From NCBI GenBank assembly GCA_048013815.1, contig CM106585.1, positions 12,400,001 through 12,464,000 of the forward strand: a stretch of DNA of 64,000 nt, written 5' to 3'. This stretch comes from Setoptus koraiensis. Its lineage: Eukaryota; Arthropoda. The notes under the pieces were generated by a model, which was given only the letters and a program-made list of their open reading frames with translations, did no database searches and was not told the origin of the DNA. The position numbers were made by a program, and so were the translations under genes. The first letter of the stretch is position 1; each line of letters opens with the position of its first letter. Below are positions 14,432 to 26,556 of this stretch, one piece after another.

Positions 14432-14912
14432 GTTGTAAATATAGCAAATTATATCTATTAAAAGGCATAAAGATCCCGGACCAACTTGAATCATTTTCAT
14501 GAAACTGTGGTTGCCCCTCTCTTTTCATCATTTATCTGCAGCGTCTGTTTCTGAGTTTAGAGCAGTTTTATTCATGTAAATATCTCTACTGACAACATTA
14601 TAGTAACGGCTTATGAAAGTGTATTTGTTTATGTCTAATGGAAAACTTTCAAGTTTTTTGATTGCCCGGGGTGACACTATGCAAACATACATCTTTTAAA
14701 CGATGATCATGCTTTGTAAAATGCCGCATCATCTAATCTCTTGCATCGTTTTTTTTTCGAGAATATGGTTTTTCTGCTTTTCGGACTGCACTCCTAGTAG
14801 ATGTACTTTTGAGTACTTCTCATGTCGTTTATTTTCATTTTGCCATTTCATCTCATTTCTACCGTTTCATTCACATAACTGTTAGTTGCATACAAGTTAT
14901 TAAGCTCTTTGA

Positions 14913-14918
14913 AATAAA
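14913..14918 (+). terminator. Candidate RPB1 polyadenylation signal
   Basis: AATAAA in GAAATAAAATAATAATATAATG about 480 bp past the stop. Confidence 0.4.
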
Positions 14919-16113
14919 ATAATAATATAATGTGTATATCGGTGCGTAGGATTTGCTCGCTCACTCGTCGTTGGTGGTGCTGACAGATAGTTGATTGTGA
15001 CACTAATGTCGTCCATTCTGTGGCGCGTAATATATGATATTGCCTCTAAATTTATTCAATGGCTTATATTGTATTGCAAAGTAATGGTCAGTTGTTGTCG
15101 TTGTAGTTGTGCGACCAGCGTTTAGTATTGACGCGAAGCAAAGGACGTCCGTTGTGGTAAAACAATAATTTACCATTTTTGCTGAATGTGTGACAATGAT
15201 TAAAAGAACAAAAGCATCGCAAACATCTAGCGCAAGTACACATGTATTGAAGATACAGTAGTGGTGGTTGTAGTTGCCGTAGCAAAGTCAGTTGTGATAA
15301 TAGCGATGTTTAGTTAGTAGTCAAATGTAGGGGAAAGAAAAACATACAGCATTAGATGGGATGCAAATGATTGTAGTAATTGCTTAAGCTATCCGCAAGA
15401 CTACTCTTGTTGTTGATTGGATCAGGTCAAGTGCTCATGTGAACAAACGAAGATAAACGAAAACTAGTGAGTAAACTGGTCACATGTGTTGGGCGACGGT
15501 TTCTACAATTGTACAATTGAGAACACTAAGTTTATAGGATCAACTGTTTTGTTTTTCAACAATTGTGTGGTAAGTTGCTGATTGTTGGTCAGTGATACAT
15601 TATCAAGAGATAAGATAAACAAGTGGCTAGTTATTGTTGTTGAGCGACCTGATCGATATGCATACATGTTTGTGCCATATGTATATGTTGTGGTTTACTT
15701 AAGCGAGCCATGTGGGCACCAGTAACAACAACAGCGGCTATTACCAAGTTATCATAGAGATAAGAGAGCCTAATAGAGCAACAACAAGTAATTTTGATTA
15801 TTTTCTCGTTCTCGTTAATGTTGTATTCATCTAGATCTTAGCAATAGTATTAAGTTTGATGGAATTCTCAATGCAGGCTCACAAGTGGAAAGAAGAATGT
15901 GAGAGAATGCAAGAGTTAATGCAAACAGAATGCTGAGTGTGTGAATGCGAGTGATAAGACTATTGATTGTCTGTCTGAACTTAATAAAGGTTGAATATTG
16001 CATCATAAAGAAGCTAGGTAGAGGATAGGTTTAAAACAATGAAAAGACAAATGAGTTTAAGTTTCGAAATGGGGAAAAGGAAAGAAGGACGAGCCGCGAA
16101 CAGGAGATACAGG

Positions 16114-16117
<4 letters not shown>

Positions 16118-16148
<31 letters not shown>
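16118..16148. repeat. (GA)n microsatellite
   Basis: About 15 GA units; further short GA runs lie at 16583-16602 and 17040-17059. Confidence 0.95.
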
Positions 16149-16150
<2 letters not shown>

Positions 16151-16215
16151 AAGAAGGTGAGCAAGCGACGAGCGAATTGCAAAGTATCATGGCCAAACTA
16201 TTATAGGGTTGTCGA

Positions 16216-16274
16216 CTATTATTATTATTATTATAACTATTGTTATTATTATTATTATTGCTATTATTATTATG
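16216..16274. repeat. (ATT)n microsatellite, interrupted
   Basis: Mostly ATT units with a few ATAACT and TTG/TTGC breaks. Confidence 0.9.
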
Positions 16275-19032
16275 TTGTTGTTGCTGTAGCTCGTCGTCGT
16301 CGTCGTCGTTAATCTGGTCGAATGTTGTCCCTCGCTAAATATATCGTATATCGTGTGTATGGCATGATGGCACAAACATTGGATGTTGAATCTCATTCCT
16401 ATATGTAATATGGCGCACGTCTGTTGTGTGTAACAACAGTAACAACAAGGCAACAACAACCAACAGCAACAACGACCAACAGCAACAACAACGAAATCAA
16501 AACGGCTGTCGAATGAGAAAGAATGTAAAGAAACATAATCATCATGACGAGAACATTAGAGTGAATATGTTAGAAGAATAAAGAGCGAGAGAGAGAGAGA
16601 GAGCCAAGAGTTTCCCTATGTTGTTGTTTTTGTTTTTGTCTGTTTATTAGCAACAAAATATGGACGTGAACAACATATAGTTTGTGAGATGAAAGAGTTA
16701 AAATGATAATTATGCACCACAAGCACAGCACTACAATATAGATATATAGCCCCAACGAACATTATACGAGTCGACTCTCTTATTATTAGTATTATGGCAT
16801 GGCACTACAACTAGCGAGCCAACACAACAGCAACAACAGAAACAACAACTATACACTAGTTAGCTTGTTGGGCAACATTGAGGCTGACATTTGAGATAGT
16901 CAGTTTACAAATTTTACTGTGTGTGTAGATACACGGTTATAGACCATTAGAGTCAGACATTCTCATCATTTGCTAACATTGGTCGCCTATAGTTGTATAG
17001 TGTGGAAGAGGATACACACACACATACATATATAATAATAAAGAGAGAGAGAGAGAGAAAGAATATTATTATTCTTATATTATCCCCTTCTCATCTTTCA
17101 TCTCATTACTACGATCTGTGTCTCGCTAGTGCTTGTGGTGGCGGTGTTAGTGGTGGTGCCAGTGCCAGCGCTTAGAGATACACATTGATGTTTGCGAGAA
17201 AAATATTATTAGTAAACTTGTAATCATCCTGATGAGTGTGTGTGTATCTATCATCGTAATAATCACGACGGTGATGAAGATGAATATTACACATGTATTA
17301 ATGCTCCTTGTTCATATTGTAGCTAGATTATTTAATGTCTTGTCTCTCTCGACTATCCCGGGCTGTGTCTGTTTCATTCGCGCGATCATCACCGGTGTTG
17401 TTGCGATGATGATGACTGTAATTGCCCCATTACACGCCAAGTGGCGTCTTGGCCTGTGTAGTCAAGGTGAAGAAATTGATTGGAATTTTGATGGATGCTG
17501 CTCCTTAGCAGCCAACCAGCCAGCCAGCCAGCCAGTCAGTCGCAAGATACTTGGCTGCACAACATACAACCAGCCATCTAATCGCGAACCTGTGCTCACC
17601 TTGGATGTGTCAGTGTTCAACTCGTCGCCGGCCTCAGTAGCATTGTTGTTGTTGGCTGTTGGCACCAACGGCCTACATACCCAAACGGGTACCCACCCAA
17701 ACATTGGGCCTGCGAGCATATAGTGCCGCTTGTGCGCCACTCAGTGAAGGAGGCCACTCAACGAAACCGTGAATACAACAACTGCAATAAATGTGTTATA
17801 GGCGACACTTGGGTATTGTTATCATAACGCTCTAGCGCCCCTGCAAACTAGGCCTATAAATCCATGTCGACCGTGTTGTTGTTGGCCTGTGCAGTCGCGC
17901 AATTGTCTACGGGTGTCCAAGATGGCAAGATGATGCGGTACCCGATTATGGGTGTTGTTGCTGTGACAACTGACTGTGATCAATATTGGGCGATAATTGA
18001 TTGATGACACACTTGTCATGTTGTTGCTCAGGCCAGATAACTGGCCATTTGCATCAGAGAGTTTCGGCAATCGCCCACTCGCAACTGGCCACTCTCAAGC
18101 CAGAAAATGGCGCTCACAACAGTTAAGCAAACATTGGCAGTTGTCTCCTTCGAGACCAACGGTTCCTTTCCTTGAATCCGACACACTCGACGCACACACA
18201 CACAGTCTCAGTTTTCGATTTGGGCTCTAGTTTATCTATTTCGTCGCTATTTGGGTTTGGGTTCAACCGTGCAAACACAACAATAATAATTGTCACGGGG
18301 GCGCCGCTTGGACAGCACGACAGCTCGATTGTGGGCCGACGAATGTGCGAGGGCCAGTTGATCAAAAACAGTAAGATTAATACGGTGATGAGATTGAAAT
18401 AATTGAAAGCTAGCGTCACTCCGATCGATTGCATAAGCTGAGCAATGGCCAGCCGAAAAAAAAAATGAGTCACAATTGTTATTGACACAATTGCATTTAT
18501 GCGTGCGTTCCAATGAAACTGTGCCAGATCAAAGTTTGATCATCAGAGAGCGCCAGTGCCAATGCCAGTTTCAAATGAAACTTTAAGTGTGGCTGAAAGG
18601 GCAGTGTTAGTGTTGCGGTCGGGCATCGTATCAATTGTCATTAAACAAGTGAGATGGCATCGCCATTGAATGAGCAAGAGAACAATCAGATATTAGCGCT
18701 AGCATAAAAGCACCGTTAATGACGTTCTATTTGTTTTTCTCCATTTATTGTTGGCATGTGTTGGCGCTGGCATGCATTTTATTTGGCGATAATAACACAC
18801 ACACAACCGGCTTGCTAATTTGCTGGCTGGTAATATAGCAAGAAAGTCGTGCAATATGATCTGATCATTAGTTGATGTCGTTTAGTTGCGCCTTTTCAAT
18901 GAGCGATGCGCTCATTCAGCTCGATCCCTGGCGTCCGTGTGCGCAATCAGCGCAAGCAATTATCAATTGGACACCAGCGCTCACTTTGTTTGAATATAAA
19001 CGTAATTAATAAGATGATACAAGTTGTTAGAG

Positions 19033-19165
19033 CGACGGCAACAACGACGACGACAACAGCCACAACAGAGACGACAACAGCAGCCACAACAGCGACGACA
19101 ACGACAGCCACAACAGAGACGACAACAACAGCCACAACAGAGACGACAACAACAGCAACAACAGG
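19033..19165. repeat. 24-bp minisatellite in CAACAG/GACGACAAC-rich DNA
   Basis: Four near-identical 24-bp units start at 19058, 19082, 19106 and 19130 (type AGCCACAACAGAGACGACAA plus CAAC), flanked by related CAACAG/ACGACG sequence. Confidence 0.85.
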
Positions 19166-19544
19166 CCGCACTAACGAGCCTGGCAGAGGGAGTGGTGGTG
19201 GCCCTAAGACTGGATAGATGGATGGGCATAGCACAATGAAAGTAGTTACATAGAAATAATAACAAGTATCTCTGGCTTGCACCACCACATCCTGCTGGCT
19301 GCCAAGTGTTTGCCAAACGCTTGTCCCCCTCCCCTCTCGCCAGCAACAACAACAGTAACAACGGCGACAACAACAACAGCAGCAGCAGCGGCGGCAGCAA
19401 CAACAGCGACGACGACAACAACAGCAACAACAGAGACGACGACAGCAGCAGCAGCCGCTTCGAACGAAGAAGCACCATTCGCAAAAACGACTCGCAATGC
19501 GCAATCTCGCACCGCACTTGAGCATGCAGTGAGCGAGACAGTTC

Positions 19545-19850
19545 GACAACTAGAGAGAGAGAGAGAGAGAGAGAAACAGACACACAGACAGAGATAGAGA
19601 GAATCCATGAGACAGAGCGCCCCATTCGAACATTTCGCAAACGAGCGAGCGATCCAACCGCAAGCACCAACTTAAACCCACGAGAGCCGACCAAACCACT
19701 TGAACTTTCGCGCCAGAAGCGGTTGCATCACAATTGGCGCGAACTCGTACACACACACACACACATACACACATAGAGTGAGAAAGCGAGAGAGAGAGAG
19801 GGAGAGAGAGAGCAAGAGAAAGAGAGCGAGAGAGAGAGAGAGAGAAGCGT
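19545..19850. repeat. Cluster of (GA)n and (CA)n microsatellites
   Basis: GA runs at about 19548-19575 and 19778-19846 and a CA run at 19748-19766, immediately upstream of the conserved DM-gene leader. Confidence 0.9.
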
Positions 19851-20531
19851 CAATTAACGCGCGCCAGTTAATGGTTAACAAAAACAACACACAATAACCC
19901 AATCACCGACAACAACACCAGAAATAATTGATTATTTGTCATTTTCAATCCAACTCACCAACTCACCAACTCACCTGACAGCACGTGCGCCGCCGGGACC
20001 GAAGCACGCACACACGCACACAAACACCGAGAGAGCGCAGCGCAGCACAGAAGAGCACAGCAACACTGACACGCACACCATAGGGCGTAATAATCAATTG
20101 TTTAATTGTTGCTGCTACCTGTGTGTGTGTAATGTCATCGTCGCAGTCGCCCCATCGCAGCGCCAACGCAGCCACCACCAACAATAGTGGCCAGACCAAT
20201 AATAGCAGCATCAATAGCAGCAGCAACAACAACAACAACAGCAGCAGCAACAGCAGCAACAACAACAACAACAATGATGCAAATAATAGCAACAACAACA
20301 ACAAGCCCAAACGGAACCCGTTTTGTTCGCGGTGCCGCAATCATGGCAAAAGTGCCCAAGTGAAGGGCCACAAGCGACATTGTGAATATAGAGAATGCCA
20401 GTGCGAGGGCTGCAAACTTGTTGAATGTAGACAAATTGTATCGGCGGCGCAAATAAAGCGACGCCGCTACCAAAAACAAGACGAGGAATGTGGTAGACAG
20501 ATTGAGATAACACCGCCAAAATTCACACGTG
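19845..20531 (+). repeat. Tandem duplication unit A: 5' leader plus DM-domain coding segment
   Basis: This block, starting AAGCGTCAATTAACGC and ending at the codons for PPKFTR, recurs at 26557-27203. The match covers non-coding leader as well as coding DNA. It includes the motifs CCAGTTAATGGTTAACAAAA, GTGCGCCGCCGGGAC and CACACCATAGGGCGTAATAA. Confidence 0.9.
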
Positions 20532-21679
20532 AACCACCAGCAAATGATCCAGCAGCAATAATAGCATCAACATTGTATCACTCAAATCATCATCATCATC
20601 ACAATCACCACAACCATCATCAGCATCATCATCACCAGTCGGCACTCACCACGGCCACCACAATACAATTACCCACCCACGCTAGTGTTAATTTGGCCAC
20701 TTTGGTGCAGCAAGCGGCCAGCGCGAGCCAGCACCAATCGGCTGCAAGTGCAATGGCTTTGCAGCAGCATCAGCAGCAGCAGCTCACAACACCGCCGACC
20801 GCAACCACGCCAGCAAGCCTGAGAAATTGCTCTTTGCCCTCGGCGTCGTCGTCGCCCTCGTCGTCATCGTTGCACCTGTCCGCTGGCGCGGCAGTGGCGG
20901 CCGCCGCCGCAGCCGCAGCAGCACGTGCAGGTCACCATCATCACCAGCATCAGCACCACCAGCAGCAGCACCACCATCAGTCCATGGTGCACCATCAGTT
21001 GCACCTCCACCAACAACACCAGCAGCACCAACACCAGCAGCAGCAGCACCAACACCAACAGCAGCTTCAGCAGCAGCACCAACAACAGGCACAGTCTGAT
21101 CAGCTGACGGCGTCCTCGTCCGATCACAGTTCGCCGGCCGGCTCGCCCTGTGATCGCGTAGCCAGTGTCGATCGGGTCATCAATCCGGCTTTAGTGTTGC
21201 CGTTACACTTAAAAACAAGCGATTCCGCTGCCGGAAGTGGAGCGGCCTCGGCCGGCACGCCGACGCCCGTATCGGGCGGCGGTGGCGGCGGCGGCCAATC
21301 GGGTGTGCTGTTGCAGGCTCACAGCAACCAGCAGCAACAGCAATTGACATCATCTCAGTCTCTACTCAATCTCAATCTCACCACACAACAGCAGCAACAA
21401 CAGCAGCAGCACCAACATATTAATTTGAACCAATTGCAACAAATACAGCAATTGCAACTACAGCTACAACAGCACCACATTCAACGTCAGCACCATCACT
21501 CTCACCACCAGCATCACACAAGCGGCCAGCCGGCGAGCGCTGCGGCCGCCGTTGCCGCCGTTGCCTCGGCCAGCCAAATAACTGACCAGCTACCTGTGGA
21601 TTTGTCGGCGCTTGCTGCCCACTTGCAGGCGTCTGGCGCCAATTTGGCCGGCTGGCCGTTCAATCTGTACTCCATGTAG
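20132..21679 (+). CDS. DM-domain (doublesex/mab-3 class) transcription factor, paralogue 1
   Basis: DM domains bind DNA in the minor groove through intertwined zinc sites and act in sexual or tissue differentiation. The true ATG is 20132 (MSSSQSPHRS; the open frame upstream has no ATG). An Asn/Ser run (residues ~17-57) precedes the DM domain at about residues 60-118 (FCSRCRNHGK, KGHKRHCEYR, CQCEGCK, RQIVSAAQIKRRR), with all Cys/His ligands present. The remaining ~390 residues are His-, Gln-, Ala- and Gly-run DNA with no second domain, ending LAGWPFNLYSM. No DSX-type dimerisation domain is visible. A GT dinucleotide right after PPKFTR (CACACGTGAACC) could be a donor, so the Gln/His tail may be only one of several 3' ends. 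Its class within DMRT is unsure; the closest fit by eye is dsx. Confidence 0.85.
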   Translation: MSSSQSPHRSANAATTNNSGQTNNSSINSSSNNNNNSSSNSSNNNNNNDANNSNNNNKPKRNPFCSRCRNHGKSAQVKGHKRHCEYRECQCEGCKLVECRQIVSAAQIKRRRYQKQDEECGRQIEITPPKFTREPPANDPAAIIASTLYHSNHHHHHNHHNHHQHHHHQSALTTATTIQLPTHASVNLATLVQQAASASQHQSAASAMALQQHQQQQLTTPPTATTPASLRNCSLPSASSSPSSSSLHLSAGAAVAAAAAAAAARAGHHHHQHQHHQQQHHHQSMVHHQLHLHQQHQQHQHQQQQHQHQQQLQQQHQQQAQSDQLTASSSDHSSPAGSPCDRVASVDRVINPALVLPLHLKTSDSAAGSGAASAGTPTPVSGGGGGGGQSGVLLQAHSNQQQQQLTSSQSLLNLNLTTQQQQQQQQHQHINLNQLQQIQQLQLQLQQHHIQRQHHHSHHQHHTSGQPASAAAAVAAVASASQITDQLPVDLSALAAHLQASGANLAGWPFNLYSM

Positions 21680-22104
21680 CGTGTGCTAATAATAATAATA
21701 ATTGAGTTGGTGGCTGGCGGTTGCGCAACGAGCCTGGCAGCCGGAGCAGCAACGGCAGCGCCACAGCCACAGCAGACGGACGGCCGGCCGGCCGGACTAG
21801 CGGCCATTTTGGACATTTCGGCGGCTGGCATTCGGACGGGCGGGGAGTGGTCAGTGTGAGAGGCCACAAACAGGCCATAGCAGCGCAACGGCACAACAAC
21901 CAAACAACAACGGCAACGCAACAACCAAGCAACAACGGCAACACAACAACAACAACAGCAACACAACAACCAAACAGCAACAACGCGAGAGCAACACACT
22001 AACACAAGAGCAACAAAGAGTTAAATGGGAGTTGCGACAACAAGAACAATTTATGGCCAGTTTGCTTTCGTATTTTATCATCATCATCATCTCATTTTCT
22101 CGAC

Positions 22105-22202
22105 TCACACACACACACACACACTCACACTGACAATGACTGAGTTTGTTGCGACTCGGCTATTAGCATCACACAGTTGCAATTTTAGTAGTATGGTTTT
22201 AG

Positions 22203-22236
<34 letters not shown>
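22105..22236. repeat. Two (CA)n microsatellites
   Basis: CA runs at about 22105-22131 and 22207-22236. Confidence 0.9.
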
Positions 22237-22238
<2 letters not shown>

Positions 22239-23844
22239 CGACGATGACGACGGCCTCTCACGTCTGTGCGCCAGTGCCGGCCGAGCTGGCCAACTGGTCA
22301 AATTGCTCAGACATCGCACACGCACTGACACGGACGAACCGACTGCTCGTCGGCCGGCTGACAGACGTAAAATAAATATTATGTTATTATATAACTCACT
22401 GTACCAACCGAGTGTGTACACACAGGCGAGGGGGACACAGCAACGGCAACAACATGTTGTTAGCGAGCCGAGTTCATGTAAGAAGCTGTTCATGTTCATG
22501 TAAGAATAACCATGATGAATAATAAACATTGACTCTCTCTTTTTTCTAAATTATTATTACCATTTTCATTATGACTCGCTGGCACACAACACGACCGCGC
22601 TGCCGGACCGCGGCCGGACCGCGGCCGCCACTCGCGGCTGCAGCTCGGGCGCTGCCGGACCGCGCCCGAGCCGCAGCAACCGGCCAAGCCGCGAACGGGC
22701 CGACGGGCGGAACTGTTGGCGCGCGCGGCGCGCCTATAATGCGCCGCAGCGACCACTGAGTCAGTGAGTGGCACTGACTGACAGATATGCAAAATGTGGT
22801 TCGCTCGCATGTGCGCTCGCTGTGTGTTTGTTCGACTGTGTGAGCGTTTGTTCGACGGTGTGTGCGCTTGTTCGACGCTCATATAGGTGGCCATGCACAA
22901 GTGCGCACACAATGAGCGAACAATGGCCAGCGCACACAGTGTTGCGTGTATGATTTATGTGCAGGCGCCTGTAGTGGCGAGGACGAGCCAGCGCGCACTG
23001 ACACGGCATATTTTTCGCCGCCGCTCACAATATAGGCCAGCTATGTGCGCGCCTATATCGATCAGCTGGCCACGGCGCGCTGGGCAGCCGGACCGGCGTG
23101 CGTGCCGCACGCCCGCGTGTGCACGTGTGCAACCAGTGCCCGTGAGAACGGCCTGCACAAACCCCCCGTCCAATTGACTCCAAACTTGCCGGCCCGGCAA
23201 GTTTGTTGTCGGGCGGCTGCGGCGGCTCGCAAGCGTCCGACCGTCGGCAGAGTTGCCCGCAGTTGCCCGCCGACGCAGACGGTCTGCGGCAGACCGGGCG
23301 CGCCGCGCAGCGGCCGGGCGAGCGTTCGCATCGGGCGCGCGCAACGACCCAAACGACCGGCCGGCCGGCCGGCCAGATGAGCCGCTAGTTAGTTACATTT
23401 AGTTAATAAGTACACACAATGATGTCTACTGTTATTGCGAATCGCTTATTACATATTACCAGCGCCGCCGATAATACACATTACATGGTTTCTCCCTCTA
23501 ACAAGCGAGGGGGATAATGGCGGCCATTAAAGTTGACGGCAGATTTGCCTCTTGGCCGGCTCTCGCTCCCCCTCGCTCCATGCATCGCTCACTGGCTGTC
23601 GCTCTCCGCGCTCCCCTCGATTCCAAAAAGATTCCGCGCGGGCCAAAGAGAGCGCGCGCCGCCGATGGAAGCGTCGCGAAATGTGAGCGCACAAAAAAAC
23701 TTGAGTATCTCGAATTAGCATTCAATTTCAGCGCACAGGGCATAACTTTTTGAAATCTCGCTCTGTCGTTATCAATCGTGAATGAATGACAACTCGTTTC
23801 ATTTAGTCTGTGTGCCGCTGCAGCCAATTGTGCTAAATGGGGTT

Positions 23845-23925
23845 GGCGGCCGACGGGGCGGCCGACGGGCGGCCAGTGGGGCGGCCAGTGGGGCGGCCGG
23901 TGGGGCGGCCGGTGGGGCGGCCAAC
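23845..23925. repeat. 12-bp GC-rich minisatellite
   Basis: About six units of the type GGCGGCCGGTGG/GGCGGCCGACGG. Confidence 0.9.
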
Positions 23926-24063
23926 GGTGGCGAGCAATGGTGGCGACAGTTGTCGCCACTTTCGCACAGACGCACACGCAGTTTTTGCGCAACTTGCCGC
24001 GCGACATTGCACAGTTTGGTGACGTAACAAGGTTGTGTGTGTTGCGCCGCATTTCATTGCCAA

Positions 24064-24119
24064 TATCACCATCGCTGTTGTGTGATAGTATCACCATCGC
24101 TGTTGTGTGATAGTATCAC
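24064..24119. repeat. 25-bp direct tandem repeat, two copies
   Basis: Units 24064-24088 and 24089-24113 (TATCACCATCGCTGTTGTGT plus GATAG) are identical, followed by a partial third. Confidence 0.95.
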
Positions 24120-25144
24120 ACTGTCACTGAGAACCGCTGTCGCTGTGCTAACGAGACGAGATGAGATTATTACTGGCAATGGTACACATAATGTATGTTG
24201 TGTAACATGGGCATAGTCAAGCAGTCAAGTATTTAGTGTACATGTCAGCTCGGCCAGTGAATTGAATTGCACGAATGCACCATCACCCAGTGACAGCATC
24301 GCGCTGTCAATGGGGGCAATATCACTTGCATGGCTTCGCTCGGTTTGCCGCTGTTGCTGTCGTTGTTTCCATTTTGTAGTAGCAAGATTTTTATTTATTA
24401 ATTTGCCACCATCTTGGCTGGAATTATCGTGTGTGTGTGTCGTACTATGCGACTCATAGTCGCTATGACATGGTGTGTCATAGTGTGAGAGCGAGAGCTT
24501 TATTTGTTGTCGCACAATAACAAACAAAGCATAATGGCACGTAACGCTGAAACGCGAGCGCCCGCTCGCCAAGCGACAGGGCTGGCTCCCCTTTCTGGCT
24601 GGCTGTCGCTAATTTGCATATCACAAGTTTGAGCGCTGTGAGCGTCGCAGTGCGTGCCTGCACCAACACCGTGCACGTGTCTGAGCGGCCAGTTTGTGGG
24701 GCCTGCCGATTGGATTGCGCACTCTGCACTCTGCAAGATGACTGCTGGCGCTGGCCGGCCGGCCGGCCGCAGTGTGGACTGCACAGTGCGGACTGGTCGG
24801 TGCGGACCCCTCGGCGCGGACTGGTCGGCGCAAAGCTGCGCACCAAGGCGCACCAAGGCGCACGAAAGCGCAAGTAAGCCGCGGACGGGAGCTGCGGCGA
24901 CGGATTGAAAAAGAAGTGCTGCCCGTCGGAGACATCGGCAAAAAGGCAGACGTTGTTGTATGTGTGTGCATCGTTAGTGGATATTGCTAATTTAGTTGAT
25001 TACATGTATATTTGAGCACATGTTTAACAGCGCAGCGGGTGTGCCAGCGCAGTCAGCAAGTACTTTTGTGACTCTGTTTCGATCGGTTATTTTCGAGTGC
25101 TCGCAGCCAAGCAATGGCATGCACAAGGTATGCGTCTGGCTGGT

Positions 25145-25255
25145 CGTTGTGTCGTTGTTGCGTCGCTGTTGTGCGTCGCTGTTGTGTCGCTGTTGTGTCG
25201 TTGTTGTGTGTGTCGTTGTTGTGTGTGTCGCTGTTGTGTGTGTCGTTGTTGCAGT
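25145..25255. repeat. TCGTTGTTGTGTGTG-type minisatellite
   Basis: Irregular repeats of GTCG(T/C)TGTTGTG with GTGTGT spacers. Confidence 0.85.
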
Positions 25256-25410
25256 TGCAACATTGGCGTAGCTCGACGGAGCGCATGTATTTGTATATTT
25301 ATACAAATACTACAAATAAATATAAATAAAATCAAACACGCACACCATATAATGGTATCTAGTGTGGCATCGCAGCGCATTACGCTCGCACTGGATAGTT
25401 GTTCAGTGGC

Positions 25411-25475
25411 AGACTCTGCTGAACAGACTGCTGCTGAACAGACTCTGCCGAACAGACTCTGCTGAATAGACTCTA
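25411..25475. repeat. TGAACAGACTC(T)GC tandem repeat
   Basis: Four to five short degenerate units in succession. Confidence 0.75.
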
Positions 25476-25866
25476 TTCAGGGACGCTCGTCGGCAAGCTT
25501 GCGACGAATTTCGCAACAGCGTCGCAGGTTCAAGCTGCAGCCCGACAGCCAATACGGCGACAGCCAATACAGCGGCAGCGACAGCAATACAGCAACGATA
25601 TCCAATAAGCGGCAGACAGTAAAAAACGCACACACACACGCACACGCACACATGCACCTAGGCACACAAAACAAGGAAGTGTGCCTAGCTAGCCGCAGCG
25701 AGCGAGCCCAAGTGAGTGATCAGCACATGGTGCCTTATAGCCATGCTATGACGGCTACGAGGCTGCAAGGCTGTGTGCTATGCGCTACGAGTGGTAGCTA
25801 TGAGCCGAGGTAGCTATGAGCTGTTGCAGCAGTGGCGGCAGTGGCTGCTGATCTTGCCTGTGTCCT

Positions 25867-26032
25867 AAAGGGTGTCTCAATCAAGCGACGAAGTTTGCAC
25901 GGCGAACGCTGGCGCGCTCGCTGCAGCTTGTGAGCGGCGCATTTCGGCGCTCAGCTGATTCGCTATGGTAATGTGTGTGCAGAGTGCGGTGCTTGTGGAC
26001 CTTCGTGTCGCTCGCTGATTGAGACACCCTTT
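25867..26032. mobile_element. MITE-like element (family with GTGTCTCAA termini)
   Basis: 166 bp with 17-bp perfect terminal inverted repeats, AAAGGGTGTCTCAATCA at the left and its complement at 26016-26032; the next ~10 bp also pair loosely. It encodes no protein. Its complement shares the internal word AATCAGCTGAG and CCATAG with the element at 46465-46577. No clear target-site duplication could be fixed. Confidence 0.75.
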
Positions 26033-26120
26033 ATAAAATGTGTCTGCGAGGAAAAGGCGACAAATCGGCACTAACCGTATGTATCTTGTTTTGTCGTCGA
26101 ACTCACCAGAGCCAGCGCTA

Positions 26121-26121
<1 letters not shown>

Positions 26122-26158
<37 letters not shown>
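26122..26158. repeat. (CA)n microsatellite
   Basis: About 18 CA units. Confidence 0.95.
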
Positions 26159-26159
<1 letters not shown>

Positions 26160-26556
26160 CCATCTATTTATATACATCATACATCACATAGTATTAATAA
26201 TTGTATACAACAACATCGTCGGCATCATCGTCATTATTACGGCCGCTACCACACACCATTTCTGCCTAATAAAATAAAACAGTTAGATATTGCCCATATC
26301 TGATTGTTTTATTTTGTTAGGTGGAAACAACAGCAGCAACTACTAATTTGCTAATTAACACGACAATATTACGACCACAAAAATTAAATTAGATTATTAA
26401 ATTAATTAACTAGCTAGCTTATATAATATAAGATATTTAGTGAGAGAGACAGTGAGACAGAGACAAAGAGCGAGACACACACACACAGATTGAGATTCAG
26501 ATTGAGAGTTAGATAATTGCAGACACACAACAGTGAGACAGAGAAACAGCGACCAC

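Larger units (their letters stand above)
14432..20131. other. Large gene-poor region upstream of first DM-domain gene
   Basis: 5.7 kb with many simple repeats and no supported exon. Open frames here (for example 17232-17723) are low complexity or lack any motif. As the upstream flank of a developmental transcription factor it is a likely place for regulatory DNA, but no specific site can be named. Confidence 0.5.

Noticed and set aside
13656-14438. 260-residue His/Arg/Leu-rich plus-strand frame over the RPB1 CTD
   Set aside because: It is the +1 frame of the CTD heptads; the repetition comes from RPB1.
17232-17723. 163-residue frame MSVCVSIIVII...
   Set aside because: No motif, no conserved start, in a simple-repeat-rich stretch.
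18947-19700. Long Val/Cys/Leu-run frames on both strands
   Set aside because: Frames through CAACAG/GAC minisatellite DNA are stop-free in several frames; no domain or codon bias.
22560-23400. Overlapping GC-rich frames of 60-130 residues
   Set aside because: Arg/Ala/Pro-rich frames on all strands are expected in CpG-rich DNA; no domain.
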